Notes under the pieces: generated by a model
Databases searched by the model: none
Seen by the model: the letters and a program-made list of their open reading frames with translations, nothing else
Told to the model about the DNA's origin: nothing
In this document: piece after piece, positions 1 to 8,244 of the stretch
How positions within the stretch are numbered: the stretch's first letter is position 1
Layout: each line of letters begins with the position of its first letter
Translations under genes and position numbers: made by a program
Assembly (NCBI GenBank): GCA_021734905.1
Contig: JAIPIB010000004.1
Span: forward strand, 1-64,000
Source of the DNA: Minisyncoccota bacterium
GTDB lineage: Bacteria > Patescibacteria > Paceibacteria > UBA9973 > UBA918
Length of the DNA: 64,000 nt
Direction of reading: 5' to 3'

Positions 1-84
1 CAAAGTGACCGAGGCGTCTTTTTATGCAACTCTGGTCCACTTGGGTCAAGAGGCATTTTAATTTGTCTGTGTTATATTCGAGAA

Positions 85-278
85 AGTATCTTGATTTCCC
101 TTCTGTTCTTCGAAAGAGAGCATCAAATTGATAACCCTCTAAGCAATAGCTTCCCGGAAGAAGTGGCTCTCCAAAACTAAGGAATATTTCAGTGGTCACG
201 CCCTAAAGCGAGTACCAAAATACCCTCGTCTTGAGTGCCAAGTATTGCTTAGAGGGTTATCTATTCGATAACGACCTC
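85..278 (+). ncRNA. Structured RNA candidate upstream of ruvB
   Basis: A perfect 19-nt inverted repeat (130-148 with 243-261) closes a domain of about 130 nt. Inside it is a smaller hairpin at about 222-246 whose arms are tggt/acca and cgc/gcg. The 3' arm of the long stem can instead pair downstream to form a GAGG-GTTATC / GATAAC-GA-CCTC hairpin (252-278) followed by a T-rich stretch, so two exclusive folds exist. A TTATATT box at 72-78 could start transcription near 85. The long closed hairpin resembles 6S RNA in shape, but I see no diagnostic sequence, so the family is open. No convincing ORF lies in 1-401. Confidence 0.45.
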
Positions 279-379
279 TTTATAAAAAAGAAAAACATTT
301 GAGGGCCCCCAAATGCAATGAACAAGATTTGTATACAATAGCATACTATAGATTTTTGTCAATACCCCCTCTTTACACT

Positions 380-391
380 CTTTGCTATACA
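380..391 (+). promoter_or_regulatory. Extended -10 for ruvB
   Basis: TTTGCTATACAAT carries a TGnTATACA-type extended -10, placing the start of transcription only a few bases before the ATG at 402. No Shine-Dalgarno is present, so ruvB is probably translated from a nearly leaderless mRNA. Confidence 0.4.
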
Positions 392-401
392 ATATTAATC
401 A

Positions 402-1397
402 ATGGCAGATTCAGAAAAACAACGACCGACATTTGAGCGCGATGGCGCGGGGAATCTTGATCAAACCCTTCGCCCACAAAGCTGGGATGAGTATGTAGGT
501 CAAGGAAAAATCAAGGAAAATCTACGTATTTTACTTACTGCAGCGAAGGAGCGAGGTCATGCGGCAGAGCATATTCTTCTCTATGGTCCACCAGGACTTG
601 GAAAAACAACCCTCGCTCACCTTATCTCAAAAACACTTGGTACTAACATGCGGACAACATCCGGCCCCGCCATAGAGCGTATTGGTGACCTGGCTGCGAT
701 CCTCACAAATTTGTCTCCAGGAGATGTTTTGTTTATTGATGAAATACACCGTCTTTCAAAAAGTATTGAAGAGGTGCTCTACCCGGCAATGGAATCTGGT
801 GTGCTTGATATTATTATTGGGAAAGGACCTTCTGCACGTACGGTGCAGCTCGAACTTCCACCCTTCACACTTGTCGCAGCAACAACAAGAATCTCCCTCC
901 TCTCATCGCCATTACGCTCTCGTTTTTCAGGGGGGACATTTCGACTTGAGTTTTATGCTGACACAGAAATTGCCCAGATTCTTAAGCGTTCAGCAGAACT
1001 ACTTTCTATTCATGTTGAACCTTCTCTTTTTGAACAAATTGCAAAGCGTTGTCGCGCCACGCCACGTACGGCAAATTATCTTCTGAAACGATGTCGTGAC
1101 CTTGCACAACTTGAGAATACAGATCTTAGCGCGTCTATAGTTGAACAAACGTTTGACCTCCTTGAAATTGACACCCTTGGACTTACTGGCCCTGACCGGA
1201 GCCTTCTCAATGCACTTATTAATAAATTTAATGGTGGACCTGTTGGCCTTAACACTATGGCTGCAGCAACTGGGGAAGAAATGTCCACAATCGAAGACGT
1301 CCTCGAACCATATCTTATTCGACAAGGGCTTCTCGAACGAACTCCTCGTGGGCGTGTTGCTTCTGCACTTGCATACGACCACCTTAAGGAGGTATAA
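402..1397 (+). CDS. ruvB: Holliday junction branch-migration helicase RuvB
   Basis: RuvB is the hexameric AAA+ motor that drives branch migration of Holliday junctions with RuvA. At 331 aa it has full family length. Walker A GPPGLGKT is at residues 62-69 and Walker B DVLFIDEIH at 108-116. The AAATTR sensor region and C-terminal winged-helix segment (ending near the GRVASALAYDHL stretch) are also present. It is followed at 49 bp by yebC and then ruvC on the same strand, a typical repair cluster; ruvA is not in the window. The ATG at 402 is preferred because a -10-like box lies just upstream. Confidence 0.97.
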   Translation: MADSEKQRPTFERDGAGNLDQTLRPQSWDEYVGQGKIKENLRILLTAAKERGHAAEHILLYGPPGLGKTTLAHLISKTLGTNMRTTSGPAIERIGDLAAILTNLSPGDVLFIDEIHRLSKSIEEVLYPAMESGVLDIIIGKGPSARTVQLELPPFTLVAATTRISLLSSPLRSRFSGGTFRLEFYADTEIAQILKRSAELLSIHVEPSLFEQIAKRCRATPRTANYLLKRCRDLAQLENTDLSASIVEQTFDLLEIDTLGLTGPDRSLLNALINKFNGGPVGLNTMAAATGEEMSTIEDVLEPYLIRQGLLERTPRGRVASALAYDHLKEV

Positions 1398-1445
1398 ATT
1401 GAGTATCACGTGGTAGTTTAAATATCTTTATAGCAAAATCTAAGT

Positions 1446-1994
1446 ATGTCAGGACATAATAAATGGTCACAAATTAAACACAAAAAGGCAAAGACCGATG
1501 GACAAAAAAGTAAAATTTTTTCAAAGCACGCAAGTTTCATTGCAATGGAATCACGAAAGGCACATGGTGATTTAGGCTCACCCGGACTTATTGCTGCAAT
1601 AGATCGAGCAAAAAAAGATTCAATGCCCAAAGACAATATTGACCGAGCTGTTGCAAAAGGAAGTGGTGCAGAAGGATCCACACTCTCTGAGGTACTTTAT
1701 GAAACCTATGGACCTGGAGGGGTTGCGATTCTTATCACAGCTGTTACCGACAACCCAAACCGAACAACACCTGAAGTAAAACATCTCTTGAGTAAATTGG
1801 GGTATCAACTGGGAACCACGGGTTCTTCTGCTTGGGCATTTACAAAAACACATACAGGATACTCTCCAAATGCTCCCGTCACACTATCTGATACTGATGG
1901 TGAGAAACTTGGAAATCTTATAGAAGCACTTGAAACAAATGACGACCTATTAGATATCTTCACAACAGCCGATGAGGTGAGTTTAGATCAATAA
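1446..1994 (+). CDS. yebC: YebC/TACO1-family protein, shortened
   Basis: The N-terminus MSGHNKWSQIKHKKAKTDGQ and the downstream DNPNRT and SAWAF segments mark the YebC/PmpR family, whose members act in translation of difficult peptides or as transcription regulators. The protein has 182 aa against about 240-250 for typical members. After the GTTGSSAWAF segment (about residue 130) the sequence passes directly to the C-terminal LIEALETNDDLLDIFTTADE segment, so the usual middle/third domain is largely missing. The reading frame is clean, so this is a compact form rather than a frameshift. It lies between ruvB and ruvC. Confidence 0.9.
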   Translation: MSGHNKWSQIKHKKAKTDGQKSKIFSKHASFIAMESRKAHGDLGSPGLIAAIDRAKKDSMPKDNIDRAVAKGSGAEGSTLSEVLYETYGPGGVAILITAVTDNPNRTTPEVKHLLSKLGYQLGTTGSSAWAFTKTHTGYSPNAPVTLSDTDGEKLGNLIEALETNDDLLDIFTTADEVSLDQ

Positions 1995-2058
1995 AGTCCA
2001 TCTCCTAATAGTTAAGAAATAATGCCCGTGTATTCTCACTCAATAAATATTAAGACTT

Positions 2059-2532
2059 ATGAAAGTACTTGCCTTTGATCCGGGGTATGATCGCCTCGGT
2101 GTTGCGGTTATTGAGCGACAATATACGAAGGATATCCTTCTTCATTCTTCATGCCTAGAAACTGACAAAAAAAGTGAATTGCCGGATCGACTTCTTCTTG
2201 TAGGTAATGAAGTCACAAAACTCATTGAAGAATATACCCCTGACGCAATTGCCATTGAGACAATCTTTTTTAATAAAAACACAAAGACAGCAATCGGTGT
2301 CGCTCAAGCACGTGGCATCATTATTTTCCTCGCAAAAAATGCTGGATGTAAGGTATACGAGTATGGCCCCCAAGAAATTAAAGTGGCTGTAACAGGATAT
2401 GGAAAAAGTGATAAAGCGGCAGTCATTGATATGGTAAAACGCCTTATTGTTGGAGCTCCTGAGGAAGCCCTTGATGATGAATATGACGCAATTGCTGTAG
2501 GGATTACAGCTCTTGCCCACAATCGAAAGTAA
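2059..2532 (+). CDS. ruvC: Crossover junction endodeoxyribonuclease RuvC
   Basis: RuvC is the dimeric resolvase that nicks Holliday junctions symmetrically. The 157-aa protein keeps the acidic catalytic set: Asp7 in the AFDPGYDRLG strand, Glu67 in AIAIET, and the DDEYDAIAVG cluster near residues 139-148. The family GVAQARG helix is also present. It is the third gene of the ruvB-yebC-ruvC run, 64 bp after yebC. The ATG at 2059 has no Shine-Dalgarno, as for its neighbours. Confidence 0.96.
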   Translation: MKVLAFDPGYDRLGVAVIERQYTKDILLHSSCLETDKKSELPDRLLLVGNEVTKLIEEYTPDAIAIETIFFNKNTKTAIGVAQARGIIIFLAKNAGCKVYEYGPQEIKVAVTGYGKSDKAAVIDMVKRLIVGAPEEALDDEYDAIAVGITALAHNRK

Positions 2533-2598
2533 CCCACCTGTAGGAGTTGCACAATCCTCAAACTTCTGTTAAAAAAGACATAAATTAATTTAATGTAA

Positions 2599-2895
2599 AT
2601 GTCCATGTTTTGTATGATGTCTTTTACCACAAACAACCGAGTGAATAATTTTGAAGAGGATGAGGATGAAGCATCGGGAATAGACGATGCCCTTCTCGGT
2701 GAACTTGATGATTCCTTATCAGAAGAGGACTCTGATCTTGGGGATGTCTCATCCCCTTTAATAAAAAAGGATGAGTTTGACCTTGAGGAAGACGAAGAAG
2801 ATGACCTCCTTAAAGAAGACGCATCAAAGCTTTTTGATGATGAAGAGGAAGAAGATATGGACTACGACTCCTTCGACGATCACGACGAAATGTGA
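2599..2895 (+). CDS. Small highly acidic protein
   Basis: This 98-aa ORF is about half Asp/Glu and has no recognisable fold. Several ATGs lie close together (2599, 2605, 2614, 2617), so the start is uncertain; 2617 gives MSFTTNN. Such acidic, low-complexity small proteins recur near housekeeping genes in Parcubacteria, but no function is assigned. It follows ruvC by 66 bp and ends before a strong terminator. Its skewed composition could also make a spurious ORF look coding, but the clean frame and terminator favour a real gene. Confidence 0.6.
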   Translation: MSMFCMMSFTTNNRVNNFEEDEDEASGIDDALLGELDDSLSEEDSDLGDVSSPLIKKDEFDLEEDEEDDLLKEDASKLFDDEEEEDMDYDSFDDHDEM

Positions 2896-2916
2896 AATGA
2901 ATATAGTTTCAGGTCT

Positions 2917-2950
2917 GTCATAATTTTGTATTCATAATCAAAATTATGAC
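2917..2950. repeat. Small inverted repeat after the acidic ORF
   Basis: gtcataatttt at 2917-2927 pairs with aaaattatgac at 2940-2950 around a 12-nt loop. It lies just before the GC-rich terminator and may add to it. Confidence 0.5.
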
Positions 2951-2971
2951 CACGGAAACGCTTTCTTCCAA

Positions 2972-3009
2972 ATACAAAACCGCCGGCCTGTAGGCCGGCG
3001 GTTTTGTAT
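2972..3009. terminator. Bidirectional terminator
   Basis: A 17-bp perfect stem (core accgccggcc / ggccggcggt, loop TGTA) is flanked by A and T runs on both strands. It sits between the convergent acidic ORF and tyrS. Confidence 0.9.
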
Positions 3010-3017
3010 ACACTATC

Positions 3018-4211
3018 TTATGGCACCAGCTTAACAAATCTTCTTTTCCCAATTTTGAGAACTCGCGGAGTGTCAACATGGTCAGGGATTTCAAAAAGTT
3101 TCTCTCCTGTTTCAGCATCTTTCACCCCGCCGGCCTCCAACAATCTACGTAATTCGGTTTTAGACATAATAATTTCCGCAGTTAGGAGCGATTCGATATA
3201 GACAGGTTTAATTTCTACAACATCATCAGGCGCAATTCCTTTCTGAAACGTCTCAATAAATTGTTTTTGTGCACATTCTGCTTTTTTGTCTCCGTGGTAT
3301 GTTTGTGTAATTTTAAATGCTAATTGCATCTTTGCGTCTCTTGGGTTTTCTGCAGAGAGAATTGTTTGAATCTCATCAAAAGAACAACTTGTACAATCAA
3401 CAAATAACTGCCTCATATTTTCATCTGCCTGCGCCATGATCGCTCCGTACATTTTAACCTCATTAAAGTCTAGGAAAACTCCTGTCCCTAGTGATTTTGA
3501 CATCATTTTTTCACCAGTCGTAGGATTTTCAAGAAGTGTTGTAATAAAAACAAACTTTTCTTTATTTTTTAATTTCTTGAGAAGTGTCCGCCCTGCTAAA
3601 GCATTAAATTTTTGGTCCATGCCACACATTTCAATATCAACATCCATTGCAACAGAATCATACCCTTGCATAAGTGGATAAAAGAGTTCATGAAGATAAA
3701 GTGGTTTCCCGCTTTCCATTCGTTTCTGGAACATATCTCGCTCAATCATTTGTTGCACGGTGAAATTTGAAGCGAGGTTAATAATGTCTTCAAAAGTTAG
3801 CTGTGCAAGCCAATCATGGTTAAAAAGTATCCTGATTGGGTTTTCCGTGTTATCAACATCAATAACAGGCTTCACTTGGTTGATCCATGTTTTTGTATTT
3901 TGCATAACATCCTCTCGTGTTAGTTGTTTCCTTGCGGTATCGCTCTTGTCTGTTGGATCACCAATACGGGAAGTGAAATCGCCAATGAGAAAAATCACTT
4001 CGTGTCCTAACTTCCTAAATTTTTCAAGGATAATATAATTTGTTGCGTGTCCCAGATGGAGAGATGTTCCTGTTGCGTCAGTACCAATATAAATTCTCAA
4101 CCGCTTCCCAGACATGAGAACTTCTCGTAACTCTTTTTTACTTGGAAGTATCTCCTCAACTGACCGCGTCAGTAATTCTTCAATTTTTTTCTCGTTAGTA
4201 TCTATTTTCAT
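3018..4211 (-). CDS. tyrS: Tyrosyl-tRNA synthetase
   Basis: A class I aminoacyl-tRNA synthetase charging tRNA-Tyr. The 397-aa protein has the HLGH signature at residues 52-55, KMMSKS at 235-240, and a C-terminal S4-like RNA-binding segment in its last 60 residues (ELRRLLEAGGVKD). Length and motif spacing fit the long TyrZ-like bacterial form. It is convergent with the acidic ORF and divergent from the penicillin-binding protein gene, with about 70 bp between the two divergent starts. Confidence 0.97.
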   Translation of the reverse strand: MKIDTNEKKIEELLTRSVEEILPSKKELREVLMSGKRLRIYIGTDATGTSLHLGHATNYIILEKFRKLGHEVIFLIGDFTSRIGDPTDKSDTARKQLTREDVMQNTKTWINQVKPVIDVDNTENPIRILFNHDWLAQLTFEDIINLASNFTVQQMIERDMFQKRMESGKPLYLHELFYPLMQGYDSVAMDVDIEMCGMDQKFNALAGRTLLKKLKNKEKFVFITTLLENPTTGEKMMSKSLGTGVFLDFNEVKMYGAIMAQADENMRQLFVDCTSCSFDEIQTILSAENPRDAKMQLAFKITQTYHGDKKAECAQKQFIETFQKGIAPDDVVEIKPVYIESLLTAEIIMSKTELRRLLEAGGVKDAETGEKLFEIPDHVDTPRVLKIGKRRFVKLVP

Positions 4212-4269
4212 ACGTATATTTAAATAACTTTACCACACCCATACTATATTTATATATAGACAATACAGT

Positions 4270-4278
4270 GCTACTATT
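4270..4278 (+). promoter_or_regulatory. Extended -10 at the PBP gene
   Basis: TGCTACTAT ends six bases before the ATG at 4285, so transcription would start at or next to the start codon. No Shine-Dalgarno is visible. Confidence 0.45.
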
Positions 4279-4284
4279 GGCAAT

Positions 4285-6453
4285 ATGTCACAAGCAGCTC
4301 ATTGGATTAAAAAACACAGTAAAGAGCTTTTTATAGACGCCGTGATTGGTGTTTTTGTTCTTGGTCTTGTGGGAGGTGGAGCACTTTTACTATGGATATC
4401 AACACTGGACATCCCTGACCTTTCCTCTTTTGAAGATCGCAGAATTCAACAATCAACAAAAATTTATGATCGTACTGGAAAAATACTTTTATATGACCTC
4501 CACCAAGATGTAAAACGTACGGTTGTCCCCTATGAAAATATTTCTCGACATATAAAGAATGCCTCTGTTGCTATTGAGGATGATACGTTCTTTGAACATG
4601 CTGGTGTCCGCCCGCTCGCGATCCTCCGCTCAATGATAAATAATGTTCAGAATGGTGGTGGTCCATTTAGTGGAGCGGGTGGTTCGACCATAACTCAACA
4701 AGTTATAAAAAATTCAATTCTCCAGCATGAAAAGACACTTACTCGAAAAATAAAAGAGGCGATTCTTGCCCTTCGGTTAGAACAGGAACTCACAAAAGAA
4801 GAAATCCTTTCTCACTACCTCAATGAATCACCATATGGTGGAACAATATACGGGGTCGAGGAAGCAAGTCTTTCCTTTTTTGGAAAACCCGCATCTGACG
4901 TCACTCTTGCTGAGGCAGCCTATCTTGCATCTCTTCCGCAACTCCCGACATATTTTTCACCATATGGTAACCATGTGACTGAGCTCGATCATCGAAAAGA
5001 TCTTGTTTTAAATAGAATGTTGACTCTTGGTTTTATTTCAGAAGAAGAATATGCCTCAGCAAAAGATGAAGATGTTGAATTTAAACCACAAGCCGCCTCT
5101 GGGATTCGAGCGCCACACTTTGTCTTCTACGTACGGGACTACCTTATTGAAAAATATGGCGAGGACTCACTGGCTGAACGAGGATTAAAAGTTATCACAA
5201 CACTCGATTGGGATCTCCAGGAAAAGGCTGAAGAAATTGTAAAAGAAAAGGCGCTCTACAATGAAAAGACGTACAACGCGGAGAATGCCGCACTTGTTGC
5301 AAGCGACCCAACAAATGGACAACTTCTCGTTATGGTTGGTTCGCGTGGGTATTTTGATTCTGAAATAGACGGGAATTTTAATATTGCTCTTGCTGAGCGC
5401 CAGCCAGGATCTTCTTTTAAACCATTTGTATATGCAACAGCTTTTAAACAGGGGTACACACCAGACACTGTAGTCTTTGATTTGAAGACACAGTTCTCAA
5501 CAAACTGTTCTCCAGATAATTTTACTTCTGAAGATGGGTGTTACTCACCGGACAACTACGATCATAAATTTCGTGGACCAGTCACATTTAAAAACGCTCT
5601 CGCTCAGTCTCTCAACGTCCCAGCAGTTAAAGCTCTGTATCTTGCAGGCATTCCTGAATCCATCAAAATGGCGCGAGATTTGGGCATAACGACCCTCACA
5701 AACCAAAACCAGTACGGGCTTACCCTTGTACTTGGAGGTGGCGAAGTGAAACTCCTTGAAATGGTAGGAGCATATGGGACTTTCGCGAACGGTGGCGTTA
5801 GGAATAATCTCCAAAGTATTCTCCGTATAGAAGATAGTACTGGTGCGGTTCTTGAAGACTTTTCTCCATCTTCAAAACAAGTACTCGATCGTGATATAAC
5901 ACTCCAAATTTCAGATATTCTTTCCGACAATACAGCAAGGACTCCTCTCTATGGACCAAATTCTGCACTCTACTTCCCTGGACGTGATGTTGCAGCAAAG
6001 ACAGGCACAACAAATGATAAGCGGGATGCTTGGGTTCTTGGATATACACCAAACCTTGTTGTGGGAGCTTGGGCTGGGAACAATGACAATAGATCAATGA
6101 ATGAAATCTCAGGCCTTATCATTACCCCGCTATGGAGAGCTTTTATGGATGTTGCTCTCGCAAAAATACCACCAATGACCTTTAGTGAGCCGCCACGAAC
6201 ACCCGATACAATAAAACCTATTCTTCGAGGCGTTTGGTTTGATCCTCTTGCTCTTATTGAAAACAATCAGCAGAGTAGCACCACCCTTGATCTTATCAGC
6301 ACTGTGCAAGGGGCTCACTCTATTCTTTATTTTGTTAACAAAAACGACCCGCGTGGCCCGCAACCAACAAAGCAAACTGACCCACAATTTCCACTATGGG
6401 AATATCCTGTTTCACTATGGAAGACTAATATCCTTTCTGCTACTGCCCAATAA
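4285..6453 (+). CDS. Class A penicillin-binding protein (PBP1-type)
   Basis: A bifunctional peptidoglycan synthase. A cytoplasmic N-tail and one membrane anchor (about residues 16-38) are followed by a GT51 glycosyltransferase domain with catalytic Glu98 in AIEDDTFFEHAG and the GGSTITQQ motif. A transpeptidase domain follows with SSFK (376-379), the SLN motif (QSLNVPA) and KTGTT. It polymerises glycan strands and cross-links stem peptides outside the membrane. At 722 aa it has full length. It is monocistronic and divergent from tyrS. Confidence 0.95.
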   Translation: MSQAAHWIKKHSKELFIDAVIGVFVLGLVGGGALLLWISTLDIPDLSSFEDRRIQQSTKIYDRTGKILLYDLHQDVKRTVVPYENISRHIKNASVAIEDDTFFEHAGVRPLAILRSMINNVQNGGGPFSGAGGSTITQQVIKNSILQHEKTLTRKIKEAILALRLEQELTKEEILSHYLNESPYGGTIYGVEEASLSFFGKPASDVTLAEAAYLASLPQLPTYFSPYGNHVTELDHRKDLVLNRMLTLGFISEEEYASAKDEDVEFKPQAASGIRAPHFVFYVRDYLIEKYGEDSLAERGLKVITTLDWDLQEKAEEIVKEKALYNEKTYNAENAALVASDPTNGQLLVMVGSRGYFDSEIDGNFNIALAERQPGSSFKPFVYATAFKQGYTPDTVVFDLKTQFSTNCSPDNFTSEDGCYSPDNYDHKFRGPVTFKNALAQSLNVPAVKALYLAGIPESIKMARDLGITTLTNQNQYGLTLVLGGGEVKLLEMVGAYGTFANGGVRNNLQSILRIEDSTGAVLEDFSPSSKQVLDRDITLQISDILSDNTARTPLYGPNSALYFPGRDVAAKTGTTNDKRDAWVLGYTPNLVVGAWAGNNDNRSMNEISGLIITPLWRAFMDVALAKIPPMTFSEPPRTPDTIKPILRGVWFDPLALIENNQQSSTTLDLISTVQGAHSILYFVNKNDPRGPQPTKQTDPQFPLWEYPVSLWKTNILSATAQ

Positions 6454-6465
6454 CAACATTTAAAA

Positions 6466-6774
6466 TTAGAGTATTTCTTTCGGGCAACTTTTTTCTCCAA
6501 CTTCAGCAGAAATCTCTGCGAGCAGTTGTTTTTTTCTTAACAGCACCTCTGATTTGACTGGTCCTGAAACATTCAACGTAAGTGTTCTTGAAGAAACAGA
6601 ATACCTACATTGATCTTTCCGTACAGTTACCCCTAAAGACGTCTTAATTGCGTTAATACAAGCATTTACGACCGTTCCTTGAGGTGCTTTAAGTATTTGT
6701 GTATATTTTTTAAAAAGATCTGAAATACGCACAACACCTTGTCCTCGTTTCTTATTAGGATGTTTGCTTTCCAT
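6466..6774 (-). CDS. Small DUF721/DciA-like protein
   Basis: The 102-aa product from the ATG at 6774 (MESKHPNKK) is basic at the N-terminus. It has a C-terminal part with alternating strands and the stretch RTLTLNVSGPVKSE, reminiscent of DUF721 (DciA), a helicase-loading factor often encoded near dnaN/dnaA. The ORF can be extended to 6846, but the upstream residues look non-coding and Cys/Tyr-rich. It lies just downstream of dnaN, transcribed in the same direction. The family match is tentative. Confidence 0.7.
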   Translation of the reverse strand: MESKHPNKKRGQGVVRISDLFKKYTQILKAPQGTVVNACINAIKTSLGVTVRKDQCRYSVSSRTLTLNVSGPVKSEVLLRKKQLLAEISAEVGEKSCPKEIL

Positions 6775-6870
6775 AATATATTTATAAAAATTTAAAGTGT
6801 CATATTGTTTTTTCTTTCCTAAAAAACAATATGTGTAACAAAACATAATCGTTATACTCGTATTGTTTGG

Positions 6871-7959
6871 TTATTTATTCATTGGCATAACAAGATACCG
6901 TAAGGATGTGTCATGAACATTTTGGATAACCATTGGGCGGCCAACACCAGCACATTTTATAAGAATACTCTCATCATAAATATGTGGAACAACCTCAGCA
7001 ACATATCGTTGGTTAAAATTCAAAGTAACATCGTCTCCATCAACATTTGCAGCAATTGCCTCAGTTGTTGCTCCCGCCTCTCCGCTCTGTGCTGAAAGCG
7101 TGAAAGTGCCACCTGAAATTGTTACTGTTAGTTGCATAAATTTATTAAGAAAGATGTTTGTCTTTTTTAGTGCATGCGCAAGATCTTTTGTTAGCAGGGT
7201 TATTGTGGTTTTGTACTCTTTTGGAATTATTTGTTCATAATCAGGAAATGTTCCACTAATTAAACGTGAAGTAATATAAATCTGTTTCGTTACTAACGCA
7301 CATTGATTTTCATTTATATAAAGCTCAACATCATCTTCGTCTTCCACAACGCGCGCTAATTCAAGGGCATTTTTATAAGGTATAAGAATGGAATCGTTTA
7401 AAATAAAGTTTTTTTGTGGAATTGTTTTTTCCATAAGACGGAAAGAGTCAGTTGCAACAAAGGTTAGGGAGTGCTCTTTTTTTTGATGAATGTAAATACT
7501 TCCTAGTTCTGGTTTAATTGATGATTGTGATGCAGTATTTGCTGTTGTTTTAATACCTAACGCAAACACTTTTCCAGTAATATGTGCTGCTTCACCAGTC
7601 ACCTGTGGAATATTTGGAAAATCATCAACTGGAATACTTTTAATTTCTGTTTTTGATGTTTGTGATTCAACATGCAAAACATCTCCTTCACTAGTAAGAG
7701 TGATTGTTTGTTGTGTAATAAGATTTATTGTTTGTAAAAGAATTTGTGCAGGAACAGCAATAACCCCTTCTTCTTCTTGTGTAACTGAAAGTTTCCCCTC
7801 AATACCAATCTCAAGATTTGTTGCTTTAATAATTAAAATGTTGTTTTTTACTTCCAAAAGAACACATTGAAGAATTGGTAGTGTTATATGTTTAGTGCTG
7901 ATTTTAGAAATAATCTCAAGAAGATGTTGTAGGTCTTTTGTATTAGTTGTTATGTGCAT
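6871..7959 (-). CDS. dnaN: DNA polymerase III beta clamp
   Basis: DnaN is the ring-shaped sliding clamp that tethers the replicative polymerase. The 362-aa protein shows the threefold repeated clamp domains. It starts MHITTNTKDLQHLLEIISKI, carries the conserved SFRL segment in the middle, and ends with the typical YLVMPMNK tail (family YLIMPMR). It lies downstream of dnaA on the same strand, separated by an AT-rich gap with DnaA-box-like sites. Codon use is very AT-rich. Confidence 0.95.
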   Translation of the reverse strand: MHITTNTKDLQHLLEIISKISTKHITLPILQCVLLEVKNNILIIKATNLEIGIEGKLSVTQEEEGVIAVPAQILLQTINLITQQTITLTSEGDVLHVESQTSKTEIKSIPVDDFPNIPQVTGEAAHITGKVFALGIKTTANTASQSSIKPELGSIYIHQKKEHSLTFVATDSFRLMEKTIPQKNFILNDSILIPYKNALELARVVEDEDDVELYINENQCALVTKQIYITSRLISGTFPDYEQIIPKEYKTTITLLTKDLAHALKKTNIFLNKFMQLTVTISGGTFTLSAQSGEAGATTEAIAANVDGDDVTLNFNQRYVAEVVPHIYDESILIKCAGVGRPMVIQNVHDTSLRYLVMPMNK

Positions 7960-8244
7960 ATCTTTCTTTTAATTATTTTTTTAAAACCAATTCTTTACTA
8001 TTAGGGGTGTGGATGTGTGGATAGTCTGTAAGATATCCTAGAGATGTGGTATTTATTAAATCATTTTTATAACAAGAGTGTGTGTATAGAATGTGTGTGG
8101 TTAGTCAGAAAGTGTGAATAGGTAATTATTATTACTTTAATAAAAAAATTATTGTGGATTTAACTACTATAAAAAAGAAGTTATACGTAGTTATAGACAG
8201 GTGTATTATGATCTTTTTTAACACCTCTCCCCACACTATTCACA
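7960..8244. other. dnaA-dnaN intergenic region, possible oriC part
   Basis: This 285-bp AT-rich gap has no ORF. It holds near-consensus DnaA boxes on the minus strand: tgtggatag at 8016-8024 (one mismatch to TTATCCACA), plus weaker tgtggatgt at 8008-8016 and tgtggattt at 8154-8162. Long A/T runs at 8120-8180 could serve as an unwinding element. Origin function is inferred from location and motifs only. Confidence 0.45.
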
